A stretch of DNA of 64,000 nt from positions 1 to 64,000 of the forward strand of contig NZ_JAKZFS010000003.1 of assembly GCF_022808915.1 (NCBI RefSeq), in the 5' to 3' direction. A program made the position numbers and the translations under genes. Each line of letters starts with the position of its first letter. The first letter of the stretch is position 1. Shown here piece by piece: positions 11,859 through 21,038 of this stretch. The DNA is from Fundidesulfovibrio terrae (lineage in GTDB: Bacteria > Desulfobacterota > Desulfovibrionia > Desulfovibrionales > Desulfovibrionaceae). The notes under the pieces were generated by a model, which was given only the letters and a program-made list of their open reading frames with translations, was not told the origin of the DNA and did not search any database.

Positions 11859-13575
11859 ACTTCAAAGCACCCCCAAGGGCTACACGTCCGATTCCGACAA
11901 ACTCTGCACTCCGGCCCAGACCGTGGCCCGGGTGAAGGCTCTTTTCGAAGGCCACGGCGGTATCCTGGCCGAACTGCGCCGCACCGACACCGGGCGCCTG
12001 GGCATCCCCGTCTATTTGAGCATCTGCGGCGCCCAGGCCCGGGGGGTGATGCCCACCCGCAAGCAGATGGGCAAGGGCGCGTCCCCGGCCCAGGCCGAGG
12101 CGTCGGCCTTGATGGAACTGGCCGAGCGCTTCAGCTATTTCAGCTTCTGGGCCGACGAGGACAACTTCGTCAGCGCCACTTGGTCCCAGGCGCAGGCTCT
12201 GTGGCCGGGCAAGGTCATTCCCATCGCCGAGATTCTCCAGTCCGTTCATGACACGCTCTCCGAGGAGCAGGCGCAAGCCCTCATGGACCTCATCCCGTGG
12301 CGTTTCTATCCCGCCACCCGGGTGCTGGACGGCGAAGAGGTCATGGTGCCCCTGGACTGGTTCAAGAAGCTCAACGAATTCAACGGATCATCCGCTGGAA
12401 ACTGCCTGGAGGAGTCCATCCTCCAGGGGGCGTGCGAGCTGGTGGAGCGCCACGTGAGCGCCGTGGTGGACCGCGAGGAGCCCAAGCTCCCCACCATCCG
12501 CACCCATGGCTTCTCCGACCCCGTGCTGCGGGAACTGGTGGAAGCCTTCGAGCGCAATGGCATCAGGATCTGGCTCAAGGACTTCAGCCTGGACATGCCA
12601 GCGCCCACCGTGGGAGCCCTGGCCTACGACCCGTCCACGCTCGGCATCAAGAGCGAGATCGTCTTCACCGCTGGCACTGCAAGCTCGCCGCTCAAGGCCG
12701 CCGTGCGGGCCGTGACCGAGATCGCGCAGCTGGCCGGCGACTTCGAGACGGGCAGCAACTACGAGGCGTCGGGCCTGCGCAAGTTCACCCAGTTGGGAGA
12801 GACCTCCTGGGTGGCGGAAGGCCCGCAGACTGACCTGGAACGCCTACCGAGCCTGGAGCGCGCGGACATGCTCCATGAGATCGAGGCCCTGGCCTCGGGA
12901 CTCAAGCAGAAGGGCTACACCCTCTATACGGTGGAGACTACCCAGCCCCAGCTCGGCATCTCCACCAACTACAACTTCGTTCCGGGCTTTTTGTTCCGGG
13001 AAAGAACCCCCCGGGCCAGCCTGGGCATGTTCGTGGGCCGCATGCTGGCCGAGGAGGCCCCCGAGGAACTGGCCGGCCCGGGACTGGGCATCCTGGCTGA
13101 AATCTGCGCCGGGGAGCCCTACCTGCCCTTCTTCCAGGGCCTGTACGCCCTGCGCATGGGGGAAATCGAGGAGGCCATGGCCCTCTTCGAGAAGGCCGAG
13201 CCGCTCCAGGCCGACCCCGAGGAAGAGGCCATGACGGTCTTCTACAGAGCCTACGGGCTCTCCAGGCTCGATCAATGGGACCAGGTGGAGGCGCTACTGG
13301 GCAAGGCCATCGACATGAGCCCCGAGGTCAAGGAATACTACAACCTCCGGGGCGTGGCCCGCTTCAAGGCGGGCAGGTACGCCGACGCCGCGGCCGACTT
13401 CGAGGCGGCCCTGGCCCTGGACTCCGGTTCGGCCATGGACCTGGCCAACCTGGGACTTTGCCATAAGTTCCTAGGTCATGCGGACGCCGCGGCGGATTTC
13501 CTGGGCAAGGCCCTGGAGATGGACCCCGGCCTGGATTTCGCACGGGAACACCTGGCGCAAATCCGACCTGAGTGA
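11851..13575 (+). CDS. YcaO-domain protein with C-terminal TPR repeats
   Basis: YcaO proteins use ATP to activate backbone amides, making azolines, thioamides or amidines in peptides or proteins. Residues about 1-400 form the YcaO domain, including the GKGASPAQAEASALMELAERFS-type helix (split here only for description: GKG at the start, ELAERFS at the end). Residues 425-574 carry about four TPR units. I start at ATG 11851 with a GGAG nine bases upstream, giving 574 residues. No TfuA or precursor-peptide gene is adjacent. The partner genes are the methyltransferase upstream and dsrC downstream. Confidence 0.88.
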   Translation: MRKLQSTPKGYTSDSDKLCTPAQTVARVKALFEGHGGILAELRRTDTGRLGIPVYLSICGAQARGVMPTRKQMGKGASPAQAEASALMELAERFSYFSFWADEDNFVSATWSQAQALWPGKVIPIAEILQSVHDTLSEEQAQALMDLIPWRFYPATRVLDGEEVMVPLDWFKKLNEFNGSSAGNCLEESILQGACELVERHVSAVVDREEPKLPTIRTHGFSDPVLRELVEAFERNGIRIWLKDFSLDMPAPTVGALAYDPSTLGIKSEIVFTAGTASSPLKAAVRAVTEIAQLAGDFETGSNYEASGLRKFTQLGETSWVAEGPQTDLERLPSLERADMLHEIEALASGLKQKGYTLYTVETTQPQLGISTNYNFVPGFLFRERTPRASLGMFVGRMLAEEAPEELAGPGLGILAEICAGEPYLPFFQGLYALRMGEIEEAMALFEKAEPLQADPEEEAMTVFYRAYGLSRLDQWDQVEALLGKAIDMSPEVKEYYNLRGVARFKAGRYADAAADFEAALALDSGSAMDLANLGLCHKFLGHADAAADFLGKALEMDPGLDFAREHLAQIRPE

Positions 13576-13592
13576 TTCCTTAGCAAAATCAT

Positions 13593-13621
13593 TTGACAAC
13601 ACTTGGAATTGGCCTTTAAGA
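13593..13621 (+). promoter_or_regulatory. Candidate dsrC promoter
   Basis: TTGACA at 13593-13598 is an exact -35 match. The best -10 is TTTAAG or TTAAGA at 13615-13621 with a 16-17 bp spacer. It begins 18 bp after the YcaO stop and would give a leader of about 195 nt before dsrC, fitting strong independent expression of dsrC. Confidence 0.55.
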
Positions 13622-13640
13622 CGTCACGAATTCGGGTGGG

Positions 13641-13800
13641 GACCACGTAAGGACGCCCGAGCGCTCTCCGAGCGCAAGGGCATCGGGTAAAGGACCCTCG
13701 TTCTTACCTGGTGTTCCAAAACAGCGGAACGCTGTTTAAAAATGGTTTGGAGCCCTCTTACGAGGGTCCGGCAACTCTGGGCAACCGACTGATTGTTCAC
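13641..13800 (+). promoter_or_regulatory. Structured 5' leader of dsrC with competing helices
   Basis: Visible helices are GCGCTC/GAGCGC (13661-13675) extended by GCCC/GGGC (13655-13681), and AACAGCG-GAA-CGCTGTT enclosed by TCCAAA/TTTGGA (13715-13751). GGACCCTCG (13692-13700) is an exact complement of CGAGGGTCC (13761-13769), but CCCTC/GAGGG (13754-13766) can instead form a local hairpin using the same bases. This is the layout of a switching leader. I do not recognise a known riboswitch class. Confidence 0.55.
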
Positions 13801-13820
13801 AACGCCAAGGAGGATGGAGA

Positions 13821-14138
13821 ATGGCCACTGTTGAATTCAAGGGCAAAACCTTCGAGGTCGACGAGGACGGATTCCTGCAGCGCTTTGAGGACTGGAACCC
13901 CGACTGGGTCGAGTACGTTAAGGAGTCCGAGGGCATCAAGGAACTTTCCGACGAGCACAACAAGGTGATCGAGTTCCTGCAGGACTACTACAAGAAGAAC
14001 GGCATCGCCCCCATGGTCCGCATCCTCTCGAAGGTGACCGGATACAAGCTGAAGCACATCTATGAGCTGTTCCCCTCCGGCCCCGGCAAGGGAGCTTGTA
14101 AGATGGCCGGCCTGCCCAAGCCCACCGGCTGCGTGTAG
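13821..14138 (+). CDS. dsrC: DsrC sulfur-carrier protein of dissimilatory sulfite reduction
   Basis: DsrC is the co-substrate of DsrAB. Its C-terminal cysteines accept sulfur as a trisulfide that is reduced at the membrane by DsrMKJOP. The 105-residue protein has the conserved C-terminal arm with Cys93 and penultimate Cys104, both required for this role and absent together from simple TusE-like relatives. AAGGAGG lies just upstream of the ATG. It is monocistronic with its own leader and terminator. Its presence marks the organism as a sulfur-compound respirer. Confidence 0.97.
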   Translation: MATVEFKGKTFEVDEDGFLQRFEDWNPDWVEYVKESEGIKELSDEHNKVIEFLQDYYKKNGIAPMVRILSKVTGYKLKHIYELFPSGPGKGACKMAGLPKPTGCV

Positions 14139-14161
14139 TCCGTACCGCGCTTACGAAAGCG

Positions 14162-14194
14162 AAGCGGGGTTCCGAAAGGAACCCCGCTTTTTTT
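14162..14194 (+). terminator. Strong intrinsic terminator of dsrC
   Basis: A 12-bp stem AAGCGGGGTTCC (14162-14173) with GGAACCCCGCTT (14178-14189), GAAA loop and a run of T. This is a textbook terminator that ends the dsrC transcript. Confidence 0.93.
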
Positions 14195-14231
14195 ATTCCT
14201 GAACGTACAGGCGGTTTACCGGGCTCGGCGC

Positions 14232-16982
14232 CTATTTGCCCTTGCCCTTTCCCGCCGCGGGTTTGCCTCCGCCGGCCTTGGCCGGGACGGCCGCGCCCTT
14301 GCCGCTCGGCAACGCCTTGGGCGCGGGCTTGCCCTTTGCTGCCTTGGCCCCTCTTTTTGCGGCCTTGTCTTCCTCTTCCTTGAAGAGTTCCGCCCGGCGC
14401 TTCTCGAAGCTCACGGCGGTCTTGATGGCCGCCGCGGCCATGGCCACGATGCTCACGATGATCACCAGCCCCTTCTGCACCTGCCACTTCTGCCCCTCCA
14501 GGAGACCGGCCAGCCAGAACTGCCCCGTCTTCTGGGAGATGAAGATGAGTCCGGGAACCGCGATGAGCGACAAGGCCAGTCCGACCAGCTCGATCCACAT
14601 GAAGCTCTTGCCCAGAAGCAGAACGAAAAGCGTGGCGTCGCGCACGATGCGAAGCGTCACCAGCCTGGCCCGCAGCAGGGTGATGGTGGCCTCGATTTCC
14701 TCGACATAGTCCTGGCTCTTGCGGAAATTCGTGGCCACCTGCAGGGACGAGGTGCGCATCCAGTTCAGCTTGGACGCGCATGAGTTGAAATCCTTGTTGA
14801 ATTCGCGCAGAAGCTTGCCGAAGGGGAACCAGGCCGCTTCGTGGTGGATGTTCTTGAGCTCCTCATGAAGGTTCTTGAGCCGATGATCGATGGAGATGAT
14901 CCCCTTCTCCACGGTCTGGTGCAGCTCCTTCTGCATGCCGTCGTACGCCTGGGCCAGGCGGTTGAAGCAGACGTAATTGTTGATCTTGGCCAGCTCGTCC
15001 AGGACCTTGGCATCCTCGAGGGCCTTTTTCAGGAATGGGTGGTCTTCCTTGAACCAGCTTTTGAGGTTCGCGGGCAGCCCGGGGAGGTGGGCGGCCTTTT
15101 CGTCCCGGAGGGCCATGGCCTCGCTCCAGGGCTTCCAGAGCGCGGAGAGAAGGTAGACCCGGCCGCGTTCCACCTCGGGGTCCAGGAGGACGCGGTTGAA
15201 GATGTTGGGATCGGAGCGCAAGAGGTCCATGAATTCGTGCAGCCCCTGGCTGGTGAAGCCCATCTTCACCATGCACACGCCCTGGCGGTACACGGGATCG
15301 GCCCAACGAGGGCACTCCGACCGGACCTGATGGTAGAACCCCACGGCCTTCTGGAACTCGCCCTGGACCTCCATGGCCCGCCCCTCAAGGTAGGCCAGCC
15401 AGCCTCGTTGCAAGGGGGTGAAGGCGCTGCGGGCCGCCTCCTGCCAGAAGTAGGCGCTGCGGCTCCAGTCGCCCTCCTCCATGGCCAGAAACCCCTGGAT
15501 CGACCGTGGCTGGAATCCCCGTCCGTATTTGGCCAGCCCCTGGGTGATCTCGCGCTCGAACCCCTCCTCGTCCCGGTTCCTGAGCATGTCCAGGGCGCCC
15601 CAGAGATAATCGCCGTCGTCGGCAGCCCCCACATCGTTGAACCCGCCGGGCAGGTCCTTGCCCTTGCTGCGCCAGATGAGGCTTAAGCACCTGAGCTGCC
15701 CCGGAAAGGAGATCTCGAACAACGAGCGAAGCATGAGCCCCTGGATGTTCTGGCTGTCCATGATGCGCGCGAGCGCGGAGGGATCCGCCTGGGCCAGTTC
15801 CCGATTGAGGACCAGTCCGGCCTCGTCGAGCTTGCCCATGTCCACCAGCCCCAGGTCGTCCCATACCGCGGTGCGCCGTTCCGGGATCAACCTCGTGGGG
15901 CACTCGCGCGGCAGGTGGCTGGAAAGGCCGCAGTAGAAGCAGGGAGGATTGGTCCCGGCCACGAGGTTGGTGGGGAGCTTGAAGGGCAGCTCGCCCTGGA
16001 CTTCCTCGGCCTCCTCATCGGGGGAGAGGGATATGTGGCACCAGCTCTCGATGGTCAGGCTGCTGGAGGAGTGGCGCACGTCGTTGATCCGGAAGCCCTT
16101 GCCCAGGTAGAGCGCGGACTTGAAGCTCATGTGCGGGTAGTCCGGGGCCAGCTGCTTCCAGTCGAGATTGATCTTCTTGGGGAGATCCTTGTTGAGGTGA
16201 AACCCCTTCTTGAACACGCAGGCCATGACGCACGGCCAGTACTTCTTCCCCGAGTCGCCCTGCTTGAGGTTTCCCTCGAGCTTCAGGAGTTCGCGGCTGA
16301 CGTTGCGCAACGCCTTGACGTTGTCCAGGCCGAAGATGAGAAAACCCTCGTGAGAGAGGTACTTGATGGCCAGGCGCTCGAGCAGGGCCTGGAGTTCGGA
16401 AAAAATGGCCCGCCATCCCTCGGCGTCGTTCTTGTCCAGGGGATCGCCCAGGGGGCGCAGCATGAAATACCAGCCCAGCGGTGAATCGTGCCCCATGGTG
16501 GCGTCGACGCTCAAGAGCCCGAAACCCGCCGGAGACAAGCCGGGCATGGCCTGGGTGGGCTTGATTCCCAGTCCCGGCAGGGAGTCCAGCATGGTCTTGA
16601 ACTGCGGGTGGACCAGGATTTCCAGGTCCTGGGCGGCTCCGGCCTCCTGGTGGGCGTACTCGTCGGCGCAGGCGAGCGAAACCTCATATTTGTAGCCTAC
16701 CAGCAGAGAAGCGGGAAAGGCCTGGATGAAGATGGGCAGCCGGTTGACCCTGGCGTAGCCGGTGAGCCTCCCCAGCGCCTTGAACGCCTCGTCGCCGAAA
16801 AAGAACCACAGGGCCTGATTGCCGTCCTGGGCCTGCTGGAATCCGCCGAAGTCCGTGAATATCTGCCCCACCACCGGCGAGAGCGGGCCGTCCCAGACGA
16901 GCCACATGCCCACGCCCGACGTCACCAGCTTCGGCTGGGCGATTGGTTGGATCTGATCAATAAGCTGCGAGAGCTTGTACAT
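14232..16982 (-). CDS. Large unknown membrane protein with CCHC zinc knuckle
   Basis: I do not recognise a characterised family for this 916-residue protein. Visible parts are a long N-terminal soluble region and a zinc knuckle C348-x2-C351-x4-H356-x4-C361. A helical, TPR-like stretch follows (about 480-600), then a probable coiled-coil (about 680-750). Hydrophobic helices lie at about 784-818 and 838-857, and the tail (861-916) is rich in Lys, Ala, Gly and Pro. CCHC knuckles bind nucleic acid or protein and are rare in bacteria. The layout suggests a membrane-anchored cytoplasmic protein. It is transcribed alone, convergent with dsrC. Confidence 0.75.
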   Translation of the reverse strand: MYKLSQLIDQIQPIAQPKLVTSGVGMWLVWDGPLSPVVGQIFTDFGGFQQAQDGNQALWFFFGDEAFKALGRLTGYARVNRLPIFIQAFPASLLVGYKYEVSLACADEYAHQEAGAAQDLEILVHPQFKTMLDSLPGLGIKPTQAMPGLSPAGFGLLSVDATMGHDSPLGWYFMLRPLGDPLDKNDAEGWRAIFSELQALLERLAIKYLSHEGFLIFGLDNVKALRNVSRELLKLEGNLKQGDSGKKYWPCVMACVFKKGFHLNKDLPKKINLDWKQLAPDYPHMSFKSALYLGKGFRINDVRHSSSSLTIESWCHISLSPDEEAEEVQGELPFKLPTNLVAGTNPPCFYCGLSSHLPRECPTRLIPERRTAVWDDLGLVDMGKLDEAGLVLNRELAQADPSALARIMDSQNIQGLMLRSLFEISFPGQLRCLSLIWRSKGKDLPGGFNDVGAADDGDYLWGALDMLRNRDEEGFEREITQGLAKYGRGFQPRSIQGFLAMEEGDWSRSAYFWQEAARSAFTPLQRGWLAYLEGRAMEVQGEFQKAVGFYHQVRSECPRWADPVYRQGVCMVKMGFTSQGLHEFMDLLRSDPNIFNRVLLDPEVERGRVYLLSALWKPWSEAMALRDEKAAHLPGLPANLKSWFKEDHPFLKKALEDAKVLDELAKINNYVCFNRLAQAYDGMQKELHQTVEKGIISIDHRLKNLHEELKNIHHEAAWFPFGKLLREFNKDFNSCASKLNWMRTSSLQVATNFRKSQDYVEEIEATITLLRARLVTLRIVRDATLFVLLLGKSFMWIELVGLALSLIAVPGLIFISQKTGQFWLAGLLEGQKWQVQKGLVIIVSIVAMAAAAIKTAVSFEKRRAELFKEEEDKAAKRGAKAAKGKPAPKALPSGKGAAVPAKAGGGKPAAGKGKGK

Positions 16983-17215
16983 GGGCGATTCGGTCCTGTT
17001 TCGATTGCTGAAGCGAGCCTGCGCTTCCGGCGCAAGCTATAATCGGCCGCAAGAGGCAAATCCATTAGGGTGCGCGGGGTCACCACCCGCCGCCGGCCGG
17101 GCCGCCGGGGAAGGGACCGGGGCCCTTGCCAGCCGGGGGAGGCTGATGGCACATTCGGGGTGCGGCGAAAGCACCAGGCTCCCGCCACTCTCCAACAGGC
17201 TTAAGCGAGCGACCC

Positions 17216-17956
17216 ATGACCCATCTGGATTCCGACAGAGCCTATCGCGGGGCGCTCACCCCGGCCGAGGGCGAGACCTGCTTCACCGTGGTGGTGGAGG
17301 AGTCCGACCTCAGGATAACGGCCCGCCGGGACCTTTCCTGCGAGATCGTCCACTACCTGACATCGCTTCGCGGCGAACTCAAGAACTACATCCTGCTCCG
17401 CCCCGAATTCGCCACATCCCTGGTCCCCCTGTCCGAGGACGAAGCCGCTCCGGACCTGGCCCGGAAGATGCTCGAAGCCGCCCGATGCTGCCAGGTGGGC
17501 CCCATGGCCGCCGTGGCCGGAGCCGTGGCTCAGGCCGTGGCCGACCGCTTCGCGCCCGAATCGCCCGACATCCTGGTGGAAAACGGCGGGGACCTCTACC
17601 TGCACTCCACCCGGGAGCGCCTGGTGGCCCTGCTGGCCAAGCCCGTGCAGGGAGCCCGGCTGGCCCTGCGCCTCTCCCCGGAGGACTTCCCCACGGCTCT
17701 GTGCGGCTCCTCGGCCACCATCGGCCACTCCTTGTCCTTCGGCAGGGCGGATCTGGTGACGGTGAAGGCCCGGTCCGGGGCCCTGGCCGACGCGGCGGCC
17801 ACGACCCTCGGAAACCTGGCCAGAAGCGGCGCGCACCTCCCCCTGGTGCTCGAGCGCGCCCAGGAGCTGGCGCGTTTCGGCGTCACGGGCGTGTTCGCCC
17901 AAGTGGACGACACCATTGGCGTGTGGGGCGACATGGAGCTCGCAGTGCTGGAATGA
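17216..17956 (+). CDS. UPF0280 family protein (ApbE-related fold)
   Basis: The 246-residue protein matches the UPF0280 family, distantly related to the flavin-transferase ApbE, with the segments PMAAVAGAVAQAVAD, ENGGDLYL and CGSSATIGHSLS. Its function is unknown. Family members co-occur with anaerobic redox genes. No strong ribosome-binding site is seen. The 233 bp upstream is very GC-rich with several potential hairpins (for example GGTGC/GCACC at 17159-17175). Confidence 0.82.
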   Translation: MTHLDSDRAYRGALTPAEGETCFTVVVEESDLRITARRDLSCEIVHYLTSLRGELKNYILLRPEFATSLVPLSEDEAAPDLARKMLEAARCCQVGPMAAVAGAVAQAVADRFAPESPDILVENGGDLYLHSTRERLVALLAKPVQGARLALRLSPEDFPTALCGSSATIGHSLSFGRADLVTVKARSGALADAAATTLGNLARSGAHLPLVLERAQELARFGVTGVFAQVDDTIGVWGDMELAVLE

Positions 17957-18108
17957 CCCTGGAGCGCCGCGCGGCAGAAGTGCCTCCGGGACGCCCCGGT
18001 TCACCGGTCCGGGGCACGCCCAGTCGGCAACGCAGCCTCCCGGGGCAGCGCGGATCATTTCGTCGTTGATTTGCGCGAGACGGATGCCGCGGCCCGGGGG
18101 GCCGCGCC

Positions 18109-19452
18109 CTAATGCACCATGCGTTCGATGGCGGTTTCGATCTGGCGTCCGAGCGGGGTCTGCAGGGAGAGCTGGCGTTCCACGGCGGTGATGCCCTTGA
18201 CCACGGTGGAATGGCGGCGGTTGAAGCGCCCGCCGATGTCCTGGAGGGACAGCTCCGTGTGCTTGCGGGCCAGGAAGAAGGCCGTGTTCCTGGCCAGCAC
18301 GTGCTGGCGCTTGCGGCTTTTGGAGGCTAGGTGCTCGGGCTTGATGTCGTAGACGCTGCAGACGTGTTCCACGATCTGGTCGATGCCCACCGGGATATCC
18401 TCGATGTCGTAGTTCCTGAGCACTTCCCAGGCCATTTCCAAGGATATGCCCTGCCCCAGCACGCGCGCCTTGAGGGCCAGGTTCTGCAGGCAAGACTCCA
18501 GTTGGCGGATGTCGGTGGTGATGCGCTCCGCCAGGAGGCCGGCCACCTCGCCGGGCAAAAGCACCTGATGGCTCCTGGCCTTGCGGTCGAGTATGTTGAG
18601 GCGGGTCTTGAAGTCGGGCTGCTCGATGGTGGCCATGAATCCGGCGCAGAGCCTGGAGGCGAGCTGGTTGTCCAGGCCGGTGAGTTCCTTGGGAAGGAAC
18701 GAGCTGGTGAACACCACCCGGCATCCCCTGGACTGGAGCGCGCTCAGGGTATTGAGCAGTTCGTCCTGGAGCTTCAGCTTGCCCTGGAAGAAGTGGATGT
18801 CCTCGAGGATGAGGATGTCCACGTCCTCTCGGAAGCGGGCCTTGAAACGTTCCATGTCCCGGGTCTTGATGGCCAGGATCAGCCGGGAGGAGAACTCCTC
18901 GGCGGTGAGGTAGACCAGTTTCGGCTTGGCGGCCCGCTCGCCGCCCATGAGCAGATTGCCCATGGCCTGGCTCAGATGGGTCTTGCCCAGGCCGGGGCCG
19001 GAGCTGATGAACAGCTGGCTTGCCGGCAGCGACTCCCGGCAGAGCCCCAGGGAGGCTTCATAGGCCAGGGCGTTGGAGGGACCCACCACGAATTGGTCGA
19101 AGGAGAAGCGGAAGAGATTGCCCGACTCGTCGTCGGGACGGGCGGCCGACTTGCGGACGGCCCTGGCGGCGCAGGCCGGAGCGGCGCTTTTCCTGGCTGA
19201 TTCTCCGGAAGCCGCGGGGGTGGCGGTGACGCTCACGCGGGGGGCCTGCCCCATGACCTGGGCGGCGGCTTCGGAAATATTGGAAAGGAGCCTGTCCCTC
19301 ACCCAGGCGGCTACGAATTCGTTGGGAGCATGAAGGAGTATGCCGCCGTCCTTGAAGGAGGCGGTCAGAGGCTTGATCCAGACTTGATAGAGACCAGGAT
19401 TCAGGCTGCTTTCGAGTATGCGTTGGATGTGGTTCCAGGTCGGGTTCGTCAT
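18109..19452 (-). CDS. dnaA: Chromosomal replication initiator DnaA
   Basis: DnaA binds DnaA boxes at oriC and melts DNA to start replication. All four parts are present in 447 residues: N-terminal oligomerisation domain, variable linker, AAA+ domain with the Walker A segment SGPGLGKTHL, and the C-terminal DNA-binding domain with RRHSTVVKGI. Unlike most genomes, dnaN is not next to it in this window. The upstream gene is a divergent-facing intergenic region and then a glycosyltransferase. The 526-bp upstream gap carries DnaA-box-like sequences. Confidence 0.96.
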   Translation of the reverse strand: MTNPTWNHIQRILESSLNPGLYQVWIKPLTASFKDGGILLHAPNEFVAAWVRDRLLSNISEAAAQVMGQAPRVSVTATPAASGESARKSAAPACAARAVRKSAARPDDESGNLFRFSFDQFVVGPSNALAYEASLGLCRESLPASQLFISSGPGLGKTHLSQAMGNLLMGGERAAKPKLVYLTAEEFSSRLILAIKTRDMERFKARFREDVDILILEDIHFFQGKLKLQDELLNTLSALQSRGCRVVFTSSFLPKELTGLDNQLASRLCAGFMATIEQPDFKTRLNILDRKARSHQVLLPGEVAGLLAERITTDIRQLESCLQNLALKARVLGQGISLEMAWEVLRNYDIEDIPVGIDQIVEHVCSVYDIKPEHLASKSRKRQHVLARNTAFFLARKHTELSLQDIGGRFNRRHSTVVKGITAVERQLSLQTPLGRQIETAIERMVH

Positions 19453-19978
19453 GAAAAGCGTGATGCGTCAGGGGCGTGTTTTTCTCAACCCGGATGAGAG
19501 CCCCGATCCGGGTGGCCGGCCGAGTTATTATCCCAAACGTAACCTCTTGTGATAATTGAAGAGACAGGAAAACGACGATCAGGTGTCAGCCGGTGCCGGG
19601 CACCCCGGAAACGCCGGGTCGCAAGGGATTCCACTGGAAAGAGCCATTTTTTATCAACACCCACTATAAAAGTTTTCCACAGCCATAATTCTTGATTTTG
19701 CCGGATTGCGAAAGAATGATTTCCTTTCCTAGTAGGAAGGACTTGGTTTACCCGCTGTTTTCCTTGATTTGCCGCCCTGGACGGGCATCCGCGACTTGTC
19801 CAGTCTTTTCTGGATAACGTGCAGACTTATTTCAATACCTCATTATCACAGGATTAATTTTGAAATTATGTTTGAAACAAATTCTTCACGCGAAGCAACA
19901 ATGGGGGATTCCCCCATACGGATTTCTGGAGTTTCCAGGAGTTTTGGACGATTTCCGGTGTCGATACGGCACAAATCC
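19453..19978. other. dnaA upstream region, candidate oriC
   Basis: This 526-bp gene-free region is clearly more AT-rich than its surroundings. Near-matches to the DnaA box TTATCCACA are TTATCAACA (19651-19659), TTTTCCACA (19673-19681) and TTATCCAGA on the minus strand (19809-19817), plus TTATCACA at 19843 and its reverse at 19549-19556. No box is perfect. A palindrome ATGGGGGATTCCCCCAT lies at 19901-19917. It must contain the dnaA promoter. Function as the origin is inference. Confidence 0.45.
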
Positions 19979-21001
19979 TCATCCTGCCTGGATATACGCC
20001 CGCCCTGCGCGATACCCCCGGGAATTAAGGAACGCCGCCACGTGCTCGGCCGCTCCCGGCGTCGAGACGTACGACACCACGAACGCCTCGCCCGGGGGCG
20101 GGACGTCGCGATGGTGCAATACCGGCCTCCCCTGGTGGACCTGGCCGATCTTGCGAGGGTCGATGTCCAGATAGGCCCTGATGCGCACGCCGTGCGAACA
20201 CAGATGCTCCGCCCTGCGCCGCGTGACCCGGCCCGCCCCCACCACGATCACTTCAGGATGATGCGGATTGTTGGCCGCGAGCCAACCGGCCAGGTATCCG
20301 GCCTTCAAGGCGTGGAACGCCTCCAGCGAATACCGGGGATCGGTGCGCGACAGGCGTCCGGGCGGGTCGTTCCAGGTCAAAAGGGTCTGGGGCAGCTTGG
20401 CGAACCGGGCTCCTGCGTTGAGCCAGCGCAGCCAGAGTTCGTAATCCTCGGGATACGGCCCCTGGCGGTACCCGCCCAGGCGCGCGAATGCGGACGCCCG
20501 GAACATGACCGACGGATGCGCCAGGGGCGCGTCCCGAAACGCGCCCAGCGCCATGGCCTCATGGCTCTCGAGGGTGTTGATCCATCCCACGTGACGGGCG
20601 TATCCGGCCGATACGGCCGGATCTCCCCCGAAGCGGACCCGGCAGCCCACCACGTCCGTCAGGGGGCTGGCCTCAAGATGTTCCGCCTGGAGGCGCAGCC
20701 GCTCGGGCTCGCAGGCGTCGTCAGCGTCCATGCGGGCCAGATAGCGCCCGCGCGACCGTTGCGCCGCCAGATTCAGCGCCCCCGCGATGCCCAGGCGTCC
20801 GGCGGCGATAGCCCTGATCCTGGCGTCGCGCCCGGCATACTCCTCAAGGACCGCAAGCGTGAGGCCCCCGTCGTCGGAAGCGTCGTCAACGGCCAGAATT
20901 TCGAAATCGGCGAAGGTCTGGGCGAGCAGGCTCTCCAGAGCCTGGGGCAGATGGTCCGCCGCGTTGCGGACCGGAAGCAGAACGGAGATGAGCGGAGTCA
21001 T
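19979..21001 (-). CDS. Family 2 glycosyltransferase with C-terminal extension
   Basis: A GT-A fold begins right at the start codon with PLISVLLPVRN, followed by the acidic VDDASDD motif and ARMDADD metal-binding site. The start at 21001 (340 residues) is chosen because the domain begins there. The family transfers sugars from nucleotide sugars to surface polysaccharides or proteins. The last 110 residues resemble a small NAD-like GAGR-containing extension (VVVGAGRVTRRRAE) of unclear role. The acceptor is unknown. Confidence 0.85.
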   Translation of the reverse strand: MTPLISVLLPVRNAADHLPQALESLLAQTFADFEILAVDDASDDGGLTLAVLEEYAGRDARIRAIAAGRLGIAGALNLAAQRSRGRYLARMDADDACEPERLRLQAEHLEASPLTDVVGCRVRFGGDPAVSAGYARHVGWINTLESHEAMALGAFRDAPLAHPSVMFRASAFARLGGYRQGPYPEDYELWLRWLNAGARFAKLPQTLLTWNDPPGRLSRTDPRYSLEAFHALKAGYLAGWLAANNPHHPEVIVVGAGRVTRRRAEHLCSHGVRIRAYLDIDPRKIGQVHQGRPVLHHRDVPPPGEAFVVSYVSTPGAAEHVAAFLNSRGYRAGRAYIQAG

Positions 21002-21038
21002 ACGGAAAAGGCCGCCCCCGAAGGAGCGGCCCGAATCC

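Noticed and set aside
17080-17215. Possible cobalamin riboswitch before the UPF0280 gene (CTCCCGCCACT)
   Set aside because: The short match is not accompanied by a B12 box or the required downstream length. The region is simply GC-rich and hairpin-prone.
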